NCBI GenBank assembly: GCA_025352685.1
Contig: JANXSN010000070.1
Coordinates: forward strand, 1-43,935
DNA from: Sphingomonadales bacterium
GTDB lineage: Bacteria > Pseudomonadota > Alphaproteobacteria > Sphingomonadales > Sphingomonadaceae
Direction of reading: 5' to 3'
DNA: 43,935 nt
Positions 34,139 to 43,700 of this stretch are shown piece by piece. A program made the position numbers and the translations under genes. Each line of letters opens with the position of its first letter. Position 1 is the stretch's first letter. The notes beneath the pieces were generated by a model. The model made no database searches, was not told the DNA's origin, and saw only the letters and a list, made by a program, of their open reading frames with translations.

Positions 34139-34339
34139 ATGCTAAAAATTTGCTTGGCGATTTTCGCCATCGTAGTCGTGGGCGCGCCCTCCGCAGTGAA
34201 CGCTCAGAATCGTCACGGAGGATTTGGTCAATCAGGAGGTCGGTTCGGTCGTGTTTATGGAGGGTTGGGCGCGAGCCGTCCGCACGGACATTATGCAAAC
34301 CTTCACGCCGGCCATCACCGCGGCTGCCACTATTGCTAA
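34139..34339 (+). CDS. Small secreted His/Gly-rich peptide
   Basis: This 66-residue protein starts at ATG 34139, directly behind GGAGGGGAAAC. The signal peptide is MLKICLAIFAIVVVGAPSAV, cleaved near NAQ. The mature part of about 44 residues is rich in Gly, His and Arg (RHGGFGQSGGRFG) and ends HHRGCHYC. The His and Cys content suggests metal binding. It lies two genes from the metal-efflux regulatory block, which is only suggestive. No family is recognised. Confidence 0.65.
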   Translation: MLKICLAIFAIVVVGAPSAVNAQNRHGGFGQSGGRFGRVYGGLGASRPHGHYANLHAGHHRGCHYC

Positions 34340-34347
34340 ATGATGAC

Positions 34348-35361
34348 GTGAATTCCCGGCATCTGCGCTTTCACTCGGCGGCCAACCAAAGCTCGCCGAG
34401 TAAAATTAGAGCCCTTAAAATTGCTCTCTTGTGTCTTGGCACCCTGATCATCTCGTTTGCTCCATTAGAAGCGCGCCCCCAACGCGCGATGATCGCGCTC
34501 ACGTTCGACGACCTACCCGCACTGACAATTCTCAAGGATCAAGCCTCAGTCAACTACCTGAATGCCAAGCTGCTTCAGGGGCTGAAACGACACAAGATTA
34601 CGGCCACTGGCTTCGTCAACGAGTCCAAAATCGACGAGCTCGACCGGCCACAGCAGATCCGTATACTTGAGCGCTGGCTCAAGGCGTCCATGGACCTGGG
34701 CAATCATACCTATTCGCACGAATCTCCCAACATCTTGGGCGCAGCGGCCTATATCAACGATATTGTCAGAGGGGAGCCCGTGACGCGCGGCTTGCTAGCT
34801 GCGAGGCATCGCCGCATCGGCTGGTTCCGACACCCTTATCTGGAGACGGGCACGCCAGAGGCTGTAAAACGGGAAATCGACGATTGGTTGCGCGCGCATG
34901 GCTATCGCATCGCGCCGGTCACGATCGACGCTGACGACTGGGAGTTCGCTGAACCCTATGAGGATGCCATTGCCCGCAAGAACGAAACGCGTCGCAAGCA
35001 TATCCGTGCAGTGTATCTTGATTACACGGCAAAATCGATTCGATGGTATCGGAGCGCAGCCCGTGCCCTATTCGGTCGAGACATCGCCTATGTCATGCTC
35101 CTGCACGCAACACGCCTCAACGCCGATTCAATCGATGAACTTGCCAGGATTCTCAAGCGTGAGCAGCTGACGCCCGTCACGCTCGAGCAGGCCATGACCG
35201 ATCCGGCCTACGAAACGATCGATCCTTATGCCGGCAAGGACGGCATCGAATGGCTCGAACGCTGGTCGCTGACGCTTCACAAGACCTTGCCCTGGAACAC
35301 CTATCTCGAGGTGCCCAACGAAATTGAAGAGGCCTACGACAAGGTCGATCGCGATCGCTAA
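34348..35361 (+). CDS. Polysaccharide deacetylase family protein, secreted
   Basis: The 337-residue protein of the NodB-homology type starts at GTG 34348. No in-frame ATG is available before the catalytic domain, and this start gives an N-terminal hydrophobic export segment (IRALKIALLCLGTLIISFAP). The TFDD motif (residues 52-55) supplies the catalytic base and metal Asp, HTYSH (His120, His124) the metal histidines, and FRHPYLETG the third motif. It removes acetyl groups from a glycan, with unknown substrate. It follows the small peptide gene by 8 bases. Confidence 0.85.
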   Translation: MNSRHLRFHSAANQSSPSKIRALKIALLCLGTLIISFAPLEARPQRAMIALTFDDLPALTILKDQASVNYLNAKLLQGLKRHKITATGFVNESKIDELDRPQQIRILERWLKASMDLGNHTYSHESPNILGAAAYINDIVRGEPVTRGLLAARHRRIGWFRHPYLETGTPEAVKREIDDWLRAHGYRIAPVTIDADDWEFAEPYEDAIARKNETRRKHIRAVYLDYTAKSIRWYRSAARALFGRDIAYVMLLHATRLNADSIDELARILKREQLTPVTLEQAMTDPAYETIDPYAGKDGIEWLERWSLTLHKTLPWNTYLEVPNEIEEAYDKVDRDR

Positions 35362-35474
35362 CAAACTGCCTCGCGCCTCCGATTTTCCGCACACGGTTAA
35401 AGCTCAGGCCGTGTCGCCATCACCTTCTCCGGTCGACGACGCCTGACGCTAAGCCGTCGTTTGGCAAGATTTTA

Positions 35475-36800
35475 TCAACTTCCCCCGCCGTCGCGTTGCC
35501 GATCTTTCATCGTCATCACGAAGACCAAGCCGAGGCCACCGGGACCTCGTTGAACGACCAGCCTGCCATCATGGGCCCGGGCAACGCGCTCGACAATGGA
35601 AAGACCAATCCCCGATCCTTCGACATCGCGACCAACGCCGCGCCACAGCCGGTCCTTCAAACGCGAAAAATAGGCCTCGGGAAACGAGGCTCCATTGTCG
35701 GTGACACTAACTTGCGTACCGGGACCACTCTTGACGACAATCGAAGTTCCAAGCGGCGTGTGGCGGGTGGCGTTGTCGATAAGATTTTCGAGCGCCAGTG
35801 TCAGTGCTTCCGGATAGCCGTTCATGGGTGCCGCACCGAAATCGCGTTCGAACGAGATTGTCCGGCCCGTGGCTAACACACTCAAAGCGCGGTCCGCCAC
35901 GACCCTCTCGGCCAGATCACCAATATTAACCGTTATTGCGCTATCGTCGATCGGTCGCTCGAGCTCGGCGAGCGCAAGCAACTGAGAGATTACGCGCGCG
36001 GCCCGATCAACCGCCGACATCATCGCCTCCCGGATTGCAGGTTCGGCCACGGCGTCGGCGCGCAGGCGGACAATGGCGAGCGGCGTGCGCAGTTCGTGTG
36101 CGACATCCGCAGCAAAGGCCGCCTGCACATAGATTGCATCAGCGAGGCGATCGAGCGCGGCGTTCGTTGCTTCCGCCAGCGGCTCTGCTTCGAGCGGCAG
36201 CCATCCGCGCGGCAGGCGCGTCGCCAATGTACGCGGACCAATCGTTGCCGCGATCGCGGAAACCGCTCGCATACGCAATGTCAATCGCCGCGCCAGAATC
36301 GCCCCAATCAGCGGCACGAGCGCTGCAATCGGCAGCCCGATAAGCGCAAATCTTGGCAGGAAGCTGCGCACGATATCGTCGGTGATGACCTCCGGGTCTG
36401 CGTCGTTCTGGGATACGATGAGCCAGCCCCCCTCGGCCGGAACGCTATACCCCTCGACTGCACCCCGGCGAAAAAAATGGGACGTGCGATCAAGGGGCGC
36501 GGCGGCTAATATTTCTGGACGAGCCGGACCATATGAGCGTCGTACGTGGTGGTCGGGTCCGATCACGCTGACCGCCATGCCGTTGGACAGCACAACGGGC
36601 GAAGCAGTGCGCGCGTCAGATCCGGTCGTTGCGGTCAAGAGCGTCGCCTGGCGGCGCAGCAGATTGCGCTGGAAATGGTCAGCGGTCTGGTGGAGCAACG
36701 CCGACGCGCTCCATAGCAGCGTGACCGCCGCGGCAAGCGCAACGACGATATGCAGTAAAACGAATTGACCGAGCAGCGAGCGGGGTACGGCCAATTTCAT
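35475..36800 (-). CDS. Sensor histidine kinase
   Basis: This is a 441-residue membrane kinase: membrane span near residues 12-34, periplasmic sensor region (about 38-147), second span near 150-170, HAMP-like linker, then the phosphoacceptor His235 in VAHELRTPLA. The catalytic domain has N, G1 and G2 boxes (ENLIDNATRHTP, SVTDNGASF, GSGIGLSIV). Its start overlaps the response-regulator stop by four bases. Divergence from the RND efflux operon suggests it controls that operon, as in Czc/Cus-like systems. Confidence 0.93.
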   Translation of the reverse strand: MKLAVPRSLLGQFVLLHIVVALAAAVTLLWSASALLHQTADHFQRNLLRRQATLLTATTGSDARTASPVVLSNGMAVSVIGPDHHVRRSYGPARPEILAAAPLDRTSHFFRRGAVEGYSVPAEGGWLIVSQNDADPEVITDDIVRSFLPRFALIGLPIAALVPLIGAILARRLTLRMRAVSAIAATIGPRTLATRLPRGWLPLEAEPLAEATNAALDRLADAIYVQAAFAADVAHELRTPLAIVRLRADAVAEPAIREAMMSAVDRAARVISQLLALAELERPIDDSAITVNIGDLAERVVADRALSVLATGRTISFERDFGAAPMNGYPEALTLALENLIDNATRHTPLGTSIVVKSGPGTQVSVTDNGASFPEAYFSRLKDRLWRGVGRDVEGSGIGLSIVERVARAHDGRLVVQRGPGGLGLVFVMTMKDRQRDGGGS

Positions 36801-37471
36801 TCGGTGGGGACGATCATATAACCGACACCGCGCACCGTTTCGATCCGGGCCCCCGTCTCTGCGTCGTCGAGACGTTTGCGCAGACGGTGGACATAAACTT
36901 CGACCGCATTCGAGCCGAGATCGCCGTCCATGCCGAATAACTGGTCTTCCGCGACCCGTTTGGGGACCACTTTCCCTGCCCGACGCAACAATAACTCCAA
37001 GAGCTGGGTCTCGCGCACCGAAAGCGCTAGCGGCCGAGCTCCGATATAGGCCACCCGCGTTTGAATGAAGAATTCAAGCGCACCGCAGCGCACAGAATTG
37101 CCGACATAGTCGCCGCTTCGGCGTGTGATCGCGAGCAAGCGTGCGTGCAATTCGTTAACATCGAAGGGCTTGACCATATATTCGTCGGCCCCTTCGTTGA
37201 GGCCCCGGATGCGGGCGTCGATCGAGCCGCGCGCGGTCAGTACCATGACCGGACGGGCATCGCCGCGTGCGCGCATGCGGGCGAGGAGAGCAATGCCGTC
37301 TTCGTCGGGCAGGCCGAGATCGAGTAACACGGCTGCGTAATCGATCGCCCCGAGATACGCCTCCGCCTCTTCGCTTGCGCGCGCGCGATCCACCGACAGG
37401 CCGCGACGCGACAGGGCGTCGACAAGCGCTTCGGCCATTGCATCGTCATCCTCGATCAACAGAACCCGCAT
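36797..37471 (-). CDS. OmpR-family response regulator
   Basis: The 224-residue regulator starts at ATG 37471 (MRVLLIEDDDAMAEAL). A 12-residue longer in-frame version exists but would begin before the conserved strand. The phosphoacceptor is Asp51 (VLLDLGLPDEDG), and the receiver lysine lies in MVKPFDVNELHARL. The C-terminal winged helix includes LSVRETQLLELLLRRAGK and SNAVEVYVHRLRKRLD. It pairs with the overlapping kinase gene and diverges from the efflux operon, so it probably binds the intervening short promoter region. Confidence 0.93.
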   Translation of the reverse strand: MRVLLIEDDDAMAEALVDALSRRGLSVDRARASEEAEAYLGAIDYAAVLLDLGLPDEDGIALLARMRARGDARPVMVLTARGSIDARIRGLNEGADEYMVKPFDVNELHARLLAITRRSGDYVGNSVRCGALEFFIQTRVAYIGARPLALSVRETQLLELLLRRAGKVVPKRVAEDQLFGMDGDLGSNAVEVYVHRLRKRLDDAETGARIETVRGVGYMIVPTE

Positions 37472-37541
37472 CAACTCATTTTTTCGCAGCGCAACAATTG
37501 TAAGCATGCTGTAAGCGACCCTGCCTAAGGGTGCCAGCCCG
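37472..37541. promoter_or_regulatory. Divergent promoter region of the two-component and efflux operons
   Basis: Only 70 bases separate the response-regulator start from the adaptor start. Both operons must be controlled from here, perhaps extending into the coding ends. TTGTAAGCATGCTGTAAGCG (about 37498-37517) contains a direct repeat (TGTAAGC twice, 12 bases apart), a plausible OmpR-type binding site. The assignment is by position and repeat only. Confidence 0.5.
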
Positions 37542-38822
37542 ATGCAAACAGGGCTTTCAATGTACGTCTCGCCACCTCCTCAGCCCTTGCCGCCGGCGCC
37601 GACCTTGCCGCAGCGCGAACAGTTAAGATGGCTTGGCATTGCGGCAGCCGTGACGGTCGGGTTCGTCCTGTTGTGGATAGCCATCGCGAGCCTGCTGCAC
37701 CGCGATCCAGCTACGGCCCCAGCGACGCCGCCGGGTACGTTTCGCCCGACGCCCGACCAGATGGCCGCGTTGAAAACAATGCGTGTCGGCTACGCGACGT
37801 CGGAAGACCGCACGCTTGCCAGCGGTGCGATTACCGTCGACGGCGACCGCAGTACTCCGGTGCTGATGCCCTACGCCGGCCAGATCGTGCAGGTGCTCGC
37901 CGATGCTGGCCAATATGTGCAGGCCGGACAACCGTTGCTACTCGTCAAGACCAGCGATTTCGTAGACGCCCGCAATGGGCTGTTTGCATCGCGTGCGGCC
38001 TTCCAGAATGCGCAGGCCCAACTTGCCACAGCGATGCGCAACGCCGAGCGCCAGCGCCAGATTTTTGAAACAGCGGGCGGCGCGCAGAAGGACTATCTAC
38101 AGGCGCGGACCGATCTGGTCGCTGCCCAATCGACGGCGCGCACGACCGCAGCAGCGCTCGGTGCAGCGCGCGACAAGCTTGCCATTCTCGGCAAAACCCC
38201 GCGCGAGATCCGGCGTCTGGAAGGGTCTGGAGAGGTGTCGGGCATTCACGACCGCACCACACTTCATGCTCCGATCGCAGGCTTGATTGCTTCACGCGAC
38301 GTATCTGCCGGACAATATGTTTCGCAAGGCGGCGACAAGCCGGTGATGACGATCACCGATCCATCACACGTCTGGCTCATTGCGCAAATCGCGGAAAGCG
38401 ATGCGAATGCGGTGCACGTCGGCGATGCGGTTACAGTGACGACGCCTGCCCTGTCCGGGCGCATTTTTCATGCGACAATCGACCTTGTCGGCGCCGCGCT
38501 TGATCCACAGACACACCGTCTTCCCGTGCGCGCCACCATCATCAATCTCGACAATGCGCTCAAACCCCAGATGTTCGCCAGCTTCTCGATCCAGCGGCCA
38601 CGGCGCAACAGCACGTTGCGCGTGCCTGCCGCCGCAGTGATCCACGAGGGCGATAGCGCGCGCGTCTGGGTGGTTCGCCAAAATGGACTTCTGCAGGCAC
38701 GCACGATCACCGCCGGTGGCGAGCAAGACGGCGCTGTGGTTGTACTCGCTGGCCTCAAACCAGGTGAACGTATCGTGACCGCCGGCGCGCTGTTTGTAAA
38801 CGAGGCGGGCCTCGGCGAGTGA
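37542..38822 (+). CDS. RND efflux periplasmic adaptor (CzcB-like)
   Basis: This is a 426-residue membrane-fusion protein with an N-terminal membrane anchor (LGIAAAVTVGFVLLWIAIASLL). Lipoyl/barrel-sandwich halves lie near MPYAGQIVQVLADAGQYVQAGQPLL and around TTLHAPIAGLIASRDVSAGQYVS, flanking a helical hairpin (ASRAAFQNAQAQLATAMRNAERQ). A C-terminal beta-barrel and proximal domain follow. It links the inner-membrane pump to the outer-membrane factor. An alternative start is the ATG at 37560. Its end overlaps the pump gene by four bases (GTGA). Confidence 0.9.
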   Translation: MQTGLSMYVSPPPQPLPPAPTLPQREQLRWLGIAAAVTVGFVLLWIAIASLLHRDPATAPATPPGTFRPTPDQMAALKTMRVGYATSEDRTLASGAITVDGDRSTPVLMPYAGQIVQVLADAGQYVQAGQPLLLVKTSDFVDARNGLFASRAAFQNAQAQLATAMRNAERQRQIFETAGGAQKDYLQARTDLVAAQSTARTTAAALGAARDKLAILGKTPREIRRLEGSGEVSGIHDRTTLHAPIAGLIASRDVSAGQYVSQGGDKPVMTITDPSHVWLIAQIAESDANAVHVGDAVTVTTPALSGRIFHATIDLVGAALDPQTHRLPVRATIINLDNALKPQMFASFSIQRPRRNSTLRVPAAAVIHEGDSARVWVVRQNGLLQARTITAGGEQDGAVVVLAGLKPGERIVTAGALFVNEAGLGE

Positions 38823-41800
38823 ACCGAATTGTCGAGTTCTCGCTGCGGCAGCGCTTGCTGATCGTTGGCATCTTTGCTGCGATCGTCATTGCCGGCATTG
38901 TGGGCTTCTGGAAGCTCAACATCGAGGCCTATCCCGATCCAGTCCCGCCGATGGTCGAGGTGATTACTCAGACCCAAGGGCTGTCGGCCGAAGAGATGGA
39001 GCGCAACGTCACCATCCCGATCGAGGTCGGTATGGCGGGTATCCCACATCTGAGCGCAATCCGCGCAATCTCGCTGTTCGGGCTGTCCGACGTCAAACTC
39101 CAGTTCAGCTATGATCTGACGAACGACGAGGCAAAGCAGCAGGTCATCAACCGCCTGTCGCAACTATCCCCGCTTGGAGGCGGCGCACAGCCAACGTTAT
39201 CGCCGACGAGTCCAGTTGGCGAAATTTTCCGGTACAAGATCACGGGGCCGCAGGGCTATTCGGTGATGGACTTGAAGACCTTGCAGGACTGGGTGCTGCA
39301 GCGTCGTTTCAAACGTATTCCAGGGGTTATCGATGTCGTTGGCTGGGGAGGGAAGCTTCGCGCCTATGATGTCGTGATCGACAATGACCGGCTCGCCGCG
39401 CACGGTGTTTCGGTTGGCCAGGTGCTGGCCGCACTAGGCAAAAGCGACGGTAATGTCGGTGGCCAGACAATCAATTTCGGCTCTCAAGCCGCGATCGTGC
39501 GCGGGGTCGGGCTGATCCAGTCAGTGTCCGGCATTCAAAACGTTCTTGTGGGCACGGCAAATGGCCAGCCAATCCTGCTGAAGGATGTCGCGCACATCCA
39601 GATCGGCAACGCGCCACGCCTTGGCATCGCTGGTTATAACAACGACGACGATATCGTGCAGGGCACCGTGCTGATGCAGCGAGGCGCACAATCAATGCCG
39701 ACGATCGAGGCGGTGCAAAAGGAGGTCGCCGAGATCAATGTCTCAGGTATTCTGCCGCCCGGCGTGCACCTCGACCGGATCTATGACCGGTCGGATTTGA
39801 TTCACCTGACGATCCATACCGTACTCGAGAACCTTGTGGGAGGGATCGCGCTCATCTTCATCCTGCAATGGGTTTTTCTTGGCAATCTGCGCACTGCAAT
39901 CATCGTCGCAGCGACAATTCCGTTTGCGCTCGCCTTCGCGATATTGATCCTGGTAATGCAGGGAGAGAGCGCGAACCTGCTCTCGGTGGGCGCGCTTGAT
40001 TTCGGGCTGGTCGTCGATGCCAGCGTCATCATGATAGAAAATATCTTCCGCCACATGGTCGAGCGCTCAGCGCACGTCGAAGGCAGCGGCGGCCAATACA
40101 CCCTCGCCAGTCGCTTCTCGGCCGTGCTCGGCGCAACGCACGAAGTCAGTCGCGGCATCTTCTTTGCCGCCGCGATCATCATCGCAAGCTTCCTGCCTTT
40201 GTTCACGCTCGCCGGCGTGGAGGGACACATATTTGGTCCGATGGCGAAAACCTATGCCTATGCCATCACCGGCGGGCTGATTGCCACCTTCACCGTCGCG
40301 CCGGTTTTGGCCACCCTGCTCTTGCCGGACAAACTGTCCGAGGTTGAAACCCGTGTGGTGGCGCGGTTGCGCGGCTGGTACGAGCCCGCTGCCGCTTTCG
40401 CGCTCGGCAACCGCGTGCTTACGATCGGCGGGGCGCTGCTGCTGCTCGTTGCGGCGATGGTCGGAGTGCGTTCGCTCGGGATCGAGTTCCTACCCCATCT
40501 CGAAGAGGGGAACCTCTATATCCGCGCGAGCTTGCCGCCTTCGATCAGCCTCGAGGCAGGGCAGCCCGTGGTCAACGGCGTCCGGCGGTTGATCGCACAA
40601 TACCCCGAAGTAGAGTCCGTGCTGTCGGCGCATGGGCGCCCCGATGACGGAACTGATTCGACCGGATTCTTCAACGCTGAATTTTTCGTTCCGCTGAAAC
40701 CCTCTGCCGCCTGGCCCGCCGGTGTGACCAAGGAGAGCCTGACCGCAGAACTCTCAACGAAGCTGCAAGCCCGGTATCCCGGTGTCGATTTCTCTTTCTC
40801 GCAATATATCGAGGACAATGTCGACGAAGCGGCATCGGGGGTGAAGGGCGCGAACTCGATCAAGCTTTTTGGTCCCGACCTCGCGACTCTCGGGAAGTAC
40901 GCCGACGCAATCAAGACCCAAATGGCCAAAGTCCGAGGTATCGAGGATCTTGGCGTGTTCCAGTCGTTGGGACAGCCCACGGTGCGCATCGACGTCGACC
41001 GTGCCCGGGCCTCGCGCTACGGACTGACGCCCGATGATATCAACGCAACCGTCGCCGCGGCAATCGGCGGTCAATCCACCGCAGAGCTCTACGAAAAGGG
41101 GACCGATCGGCACTTTCCGATCGTCGTGCGGCTGCGACCCGAGCAGCGTGACACCGTCGATGCCATCCGTCGTATCACCATAGGAGCCCCATCGCCGAAC
41201 GGAGTTGGCTCGATCCAGGTACCGCTCTCCGAAGTCGCTGACGTCAAGCTCACGTCGGGAGCCTCCTTCATCTACCGCGAGCATCAGGAACGGTATATCC
41301 CGATCAAGTTCTCGGTACGGGGGCGCGATCTCGGCGGCGCAGTGGACGAGGCTCGAGCGCGGATCGCGCGAAACGTTCATCTTCCCTCGGGCTATCACCT
41401 CGAATGGGCAGGCGAACTCGACAATCTCAATAATGCCGTGGCACGCCTTGATATCGTGGTCCCGGTCAGCCTCCTGCTGATACTGTTGTTGCTGTATGCC
41501 AATTTCGGTTCAATTCGCGATAGTCTTCTCGCGTTCTCGGCGATCCCTATGGCCATCGTGGGCGGCGTACTCGCGCTGGCGCTGACGAATACTGCGTTCA
41601 GCATTTCGTCGGCAATCGGTTTTGTCGCTTTGTTTGGCATCGCGGTGATGGATGGCATCCTTGTCGTCACGACGTACAATCACGCAATCGACGAAGGCAA
41701 TTCGCGCGAAGCCGGACTGGCGACAACCGTGCGGCACAGCCTGCGACCAATCGTGATGACATGCCTGGTCGCAGCGATCGGTCTGCTTCCGGCCGCATTG

Positions 41801-42010
41801 TCGAATGGCATCGGCAGCCAGGTCCAGAAACCGCTCGCTCTTGTTGTCGTCGGCGGCATGACGCTCGCGCCGGTGCTCATTCTGCTGGTGCTGCCGGTTC
41901 TCATCGCCCGTTTTTCGCGGCGCATACCGCCGCACGATCGCGGCGCGCATGGCCGCGATGTTGGACATTATCCTCCGCACGATCCGATCGGACCAGAGGT
42001 TGCGGCATGA
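38819..42010 (+). CDS. Heavy-metal-type RND efflux pump (CzcA-like)
   Basis: The 1063-residue inner-membrane pump starts at GTG 38819. It has the twelve-span RND layout, with two large periplasmic loops. Helix 4 carries DFGLVVDASVIMIEN with Asp394, Asp400 and Glu407, spaced exactly as the proton-relay residues of CzcA (Asp402, Asp408, Glu415). The HME family, and the divalent-cation DFGxxVD form in particular, is thus favoured over drug-type pumps. The proximal metal specificity cannot be read reliably. It overlaps the outer-membrane factor gene by four bases. Confidence 0.92.
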   Translation: MNRIVEFSLRQRLLIVGIFAAIVIAGIVGFWKLNIEAYPDPVPPMVEVITQTQGLSAEEMERNVTIPIEVGMAGIPHLSAIRAISLFGLSDVKLQFSYDLTNDEAKQQVINRLSQLSPLGGGAQPTLSPTSPVGEIFRYKITGPQGYSVMDLKTLQDWVLQRRFKRIPGVIDVVGWGGKLRAYDVVIDNDRLAAHGVSVGQVLAALGKSDGNVGGQTINFGSQAAIVRGVGLIQSVSGIQNVLVGTANGQPILLKDVAHIQIGNAPRLGIAGYNNDDDIVQGTVLMQRGAQSMPTIEAVQKEVAEINVSGILPPGVHLDRIYDRSDLIHLTIHTVLENLVGGIALIFILQWVFLGNLRTAIIVAATIPFALAFAILILVMQGESANLLSVGALDFGLVVDASVIMIENIFRHMVERSAHVEGSGGQYTLASRFSAVLGATHEVSRGIFFAAAIIIASFLPLFTLAGVEGHIFGPMAKTYAYAITGGLIATFTVAPVLATLLLPDKLSEVETRVVARLRGWYEPAAAFALGNRVLTIGGALLLLVAAMVGVRSLGIEFLPHLEEGNLYIRASLPPSISLEAGQPVVNGVRRLIAQYPEVESVLSAHGRPDDGTDSTGFFNAEFFVPLKPSAAWPAGVTKESLTAELSTKLQARYPGVDFSFSQYIEDNVDEAASGVKGANSIKLFGPDLATLGKYADAIKTQMAKVRGIEDLGVFQSLGQPTVRIDVDRARASRYGLTPDDINATVAAAIGGQSTAELYEKGTDRHFPIVVRLRPEQRDTVDAIRRITIGAPSPNGVGSIQVPLSEVADVKLTSGASFIYREHQERYIPIKFSVRGRDLGGAVDEARARIARNVHLPSGYHLEWAGELDNLNNAVARLDIVVPVSLLLILLLLYANFGSIRDSLLAFSAIPMAIVGGVLALALTNTAFSISSAIGFVALFGIAVMDGILVVTTYNHAIDEGNSREAGLATTVRHSLRPIVMTCLVAAIGLLPAALSNGIGSQVQKPLALVVVGGMTLAPVLILLVLPVLIARFSRRIPPHDRGAHGRDVGHYPPHDPIGPEVAA

Positions 42011-43428
42011 GGGTCCTGTTCCCACTTCTCGCGATTTCGGTCAGCGCCTGCGCGCTGGGCCCCCGCGATCTAAATCCGCGGGCGAGCATGCCTCCTCCGT
42101 CGCAGCCTCAACACTTTAGCCCTGCAGCCGGCCCCGAGCAGGTGACGCGCAACATGCCGGTCGTGAAAGACTGGTGGCACGCGTTCGGCAACGCCGAGGT
42201 CGATACGCTCGTCGACGAATCGCTCCGCCACGCGACCGATATTGCCTTGGCCGACGCTGCCCTGCGTCAGGCGCGTGAACTGGCCGGAGCAGCGGTCGGC
42301 GCGGCGCTCCCCCAGGTGGATGCAAGCTACCAAACGCAACGTACACGTGTCTCGAGCGCACTTGCCCCTGCCGTTACCGATTCGACGCAGTATCTCTACA
42401 CACTGCATACCGCGCAGCTCACGGTCAGCTACGGACTCGATCTGTTCGGCGGGACCCGTGCACGCGTCCGCTCAGCGCGGGCAGCTGCCGACGTGCAGCG
42501 ACACCGGCTTGACGCAGCCCGCGCTGCAGTCGTCGCCAACCTCGTTCAGGCGCTCATCCAGCGTGCCTCGCTCGCCGACCAGATCGACGCGACGCAACTC
42601 ACCGTGGCAGTCAATCGGGACATCCTGCAGAATCTAATGCGTCGCGAGGCGCTTGGCGCGGTTGGGGCAGCCGACATCGCCACGCAGCAAACGGCGCTCG
42701 CGACCGCCGAGGCAGGGCTCCCGGCCCTAACGCGCGCGGAGGCACACCAACGTATCGCGATCGGCACGCTGCTCGGTCGCGCGGCAGGTACCACTCTGCC
42801 GCCCCTGCCCGCGCTGTCAGCGTTTACTCTGCCGCACGATGTCCCGCTTGTGCTACCGTCCGATCTCGTCGCGCGGCGACCCGACGTCGGTGCCGCGCGT
42901 GCGCAACTCGAAGGTACCGCTGCCGATGTCGGGGTGGCGATTGCAGCGCGGCTTCCCAACATCCAGCTCAGCGCCACGGGCGGCAGCGCGTCGCAGTACC
43001 CGTCGGACCTGTTCAAGAACGGCAACCCGTTTTGGTCGCTGGTCGGCGGTATTACGCAGCCGATCTTCCATGCGGGAGCCCTGCGCCATCAACAACATGC
43101 AGCCGAAGCGGCATTCGACGGCGCCAAGGCGCAATATCGCGCGGCAGTGTTGCAGGCGTTTGGCGACGTCGCCGACGCGCTCACGGGCCTGAGCACTGAC
43201 GCCGATGCGCTCGACGCTGCCGCCCGGGCGAGCAACGCGTCGGGTCGTGCGCTCGGCTTTGCCCGGCGCCAGCTTGCCCTCGGCGACGTCGGCACACTCG
43301 GATTGCTCACGGCAACCGCGGCCGATGCCTTGGCCCGCGCGCAGCTGATCCAGGCACGCGCCGCACGCCTGAGCGATACCGTCGCCATATTTCTGGCAGC
43401 GGGTGGCGGCATCTCGGAGGTGCGATAG
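42007..43428 (+). CDS. Outer-membrane efflux lipoprotein (NodT/OprM-like)
   Basis: This 473-residue outer-membrane factor starts MRVLFPLLAISVSACALGP with a lipobox Cys at about residue 15. Two OEP repeats follow, each with a long helix pair (ALADAALRQARELAGAAVGA; ALAARAP-type SDLVARRPDVGAARAQLEG motif, which is a hallmark of the family). Coiled-coil Ala-rich stretches and GGITQPIFHAGALRHQ complete it. It should trimerise as the exit duct of the tripartite pump. It overlaps the RND gene by four bases and ends the operon. Confidence 0.92.
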   Translation: MRVLFPLLAISVSACALGPRDLNPRASMPPPSQPQHFSPAAGPEQVTRNMPVVKDWWHAFGNAEVDTLVDESLRHATDIALADAALRQARELAGAAVGAALPQVDASYQTQRTRVSSALAPAVTDSTQYLYTLHTAQLTVSYGLDLFGGTRARVRSARAAADVQRHRLDAARAAVVANLVQALIQRASLADQIDATQLTVAVNRDILQNLMRREALGAVGAADIATQQTALATAEAGLPALTRAEAHQRIAIGTLLGRAAGTTLPPLPALSAFTLPHDVPLVLPSDLVARRPDVGAARAQLEGTAADVGVAIAARLPNIQLSATGGSASQYPSDLFKNGNPFWSLVGGITQPIFHAGALRHQQHAAEAAFDGAKAQYRAAVLQAFGDVADALTGLSTDADALDAAARASNASGRALGFARRQLALGDVGTLGLLTATAADALARAQLIQARAARLSDTVAIFLAAGGGISEVR

Positions 43429-43507
43429 CTGGTCGCAGCTCGACACGAATCCGGTGAAAGCTAGAGGCCGATTAACGCGGCATGTTCGGACCTGTTGCGC
43501 TTGCGGC

Positions 43508-43693
43508 TCAGACCGGTTGCGGGGGACCGTTCTGATCTTCAAGCGCCGACACACTCAGGCCTGACCGGTTGAGCAACTGGATCAAATCATTGACTGCTTT
43601 TGTAAAATACATGACTTCGGTTTCGCGCAGCCCATCGAGCTTTTGATGCACGAGTTCGATTTCCAATTCAGCTTTGAGGTGTAATACTAGGAT
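43508..43693 (-). pseudogene. C-terminal fragment of a DUF1003 gene
   Basis: The minus-strand frame reads VLHLKAELEIELVHQKLDG LRE and runs to a stop at 43508, matching the conserved C-terminal helix of DUF1003 proteins followed by a variable tail ending PPQPV. Upstream the frame hits TGA at 43694-43696, so the membrane part is gone. The break coincides with the end of the IS66 remnant, which suggests that insertion or recombination truncated the gene. Confidence 0.6.
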
Positions 43694-43700
43694 TCATTGT

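Noticed and set aside
36096-36509. 137-codon plus-strand frame within the kinase gene
   Set aside because: It is antisense to a kinase with all catalytic boxes. Arg/Gln-rich shadow.
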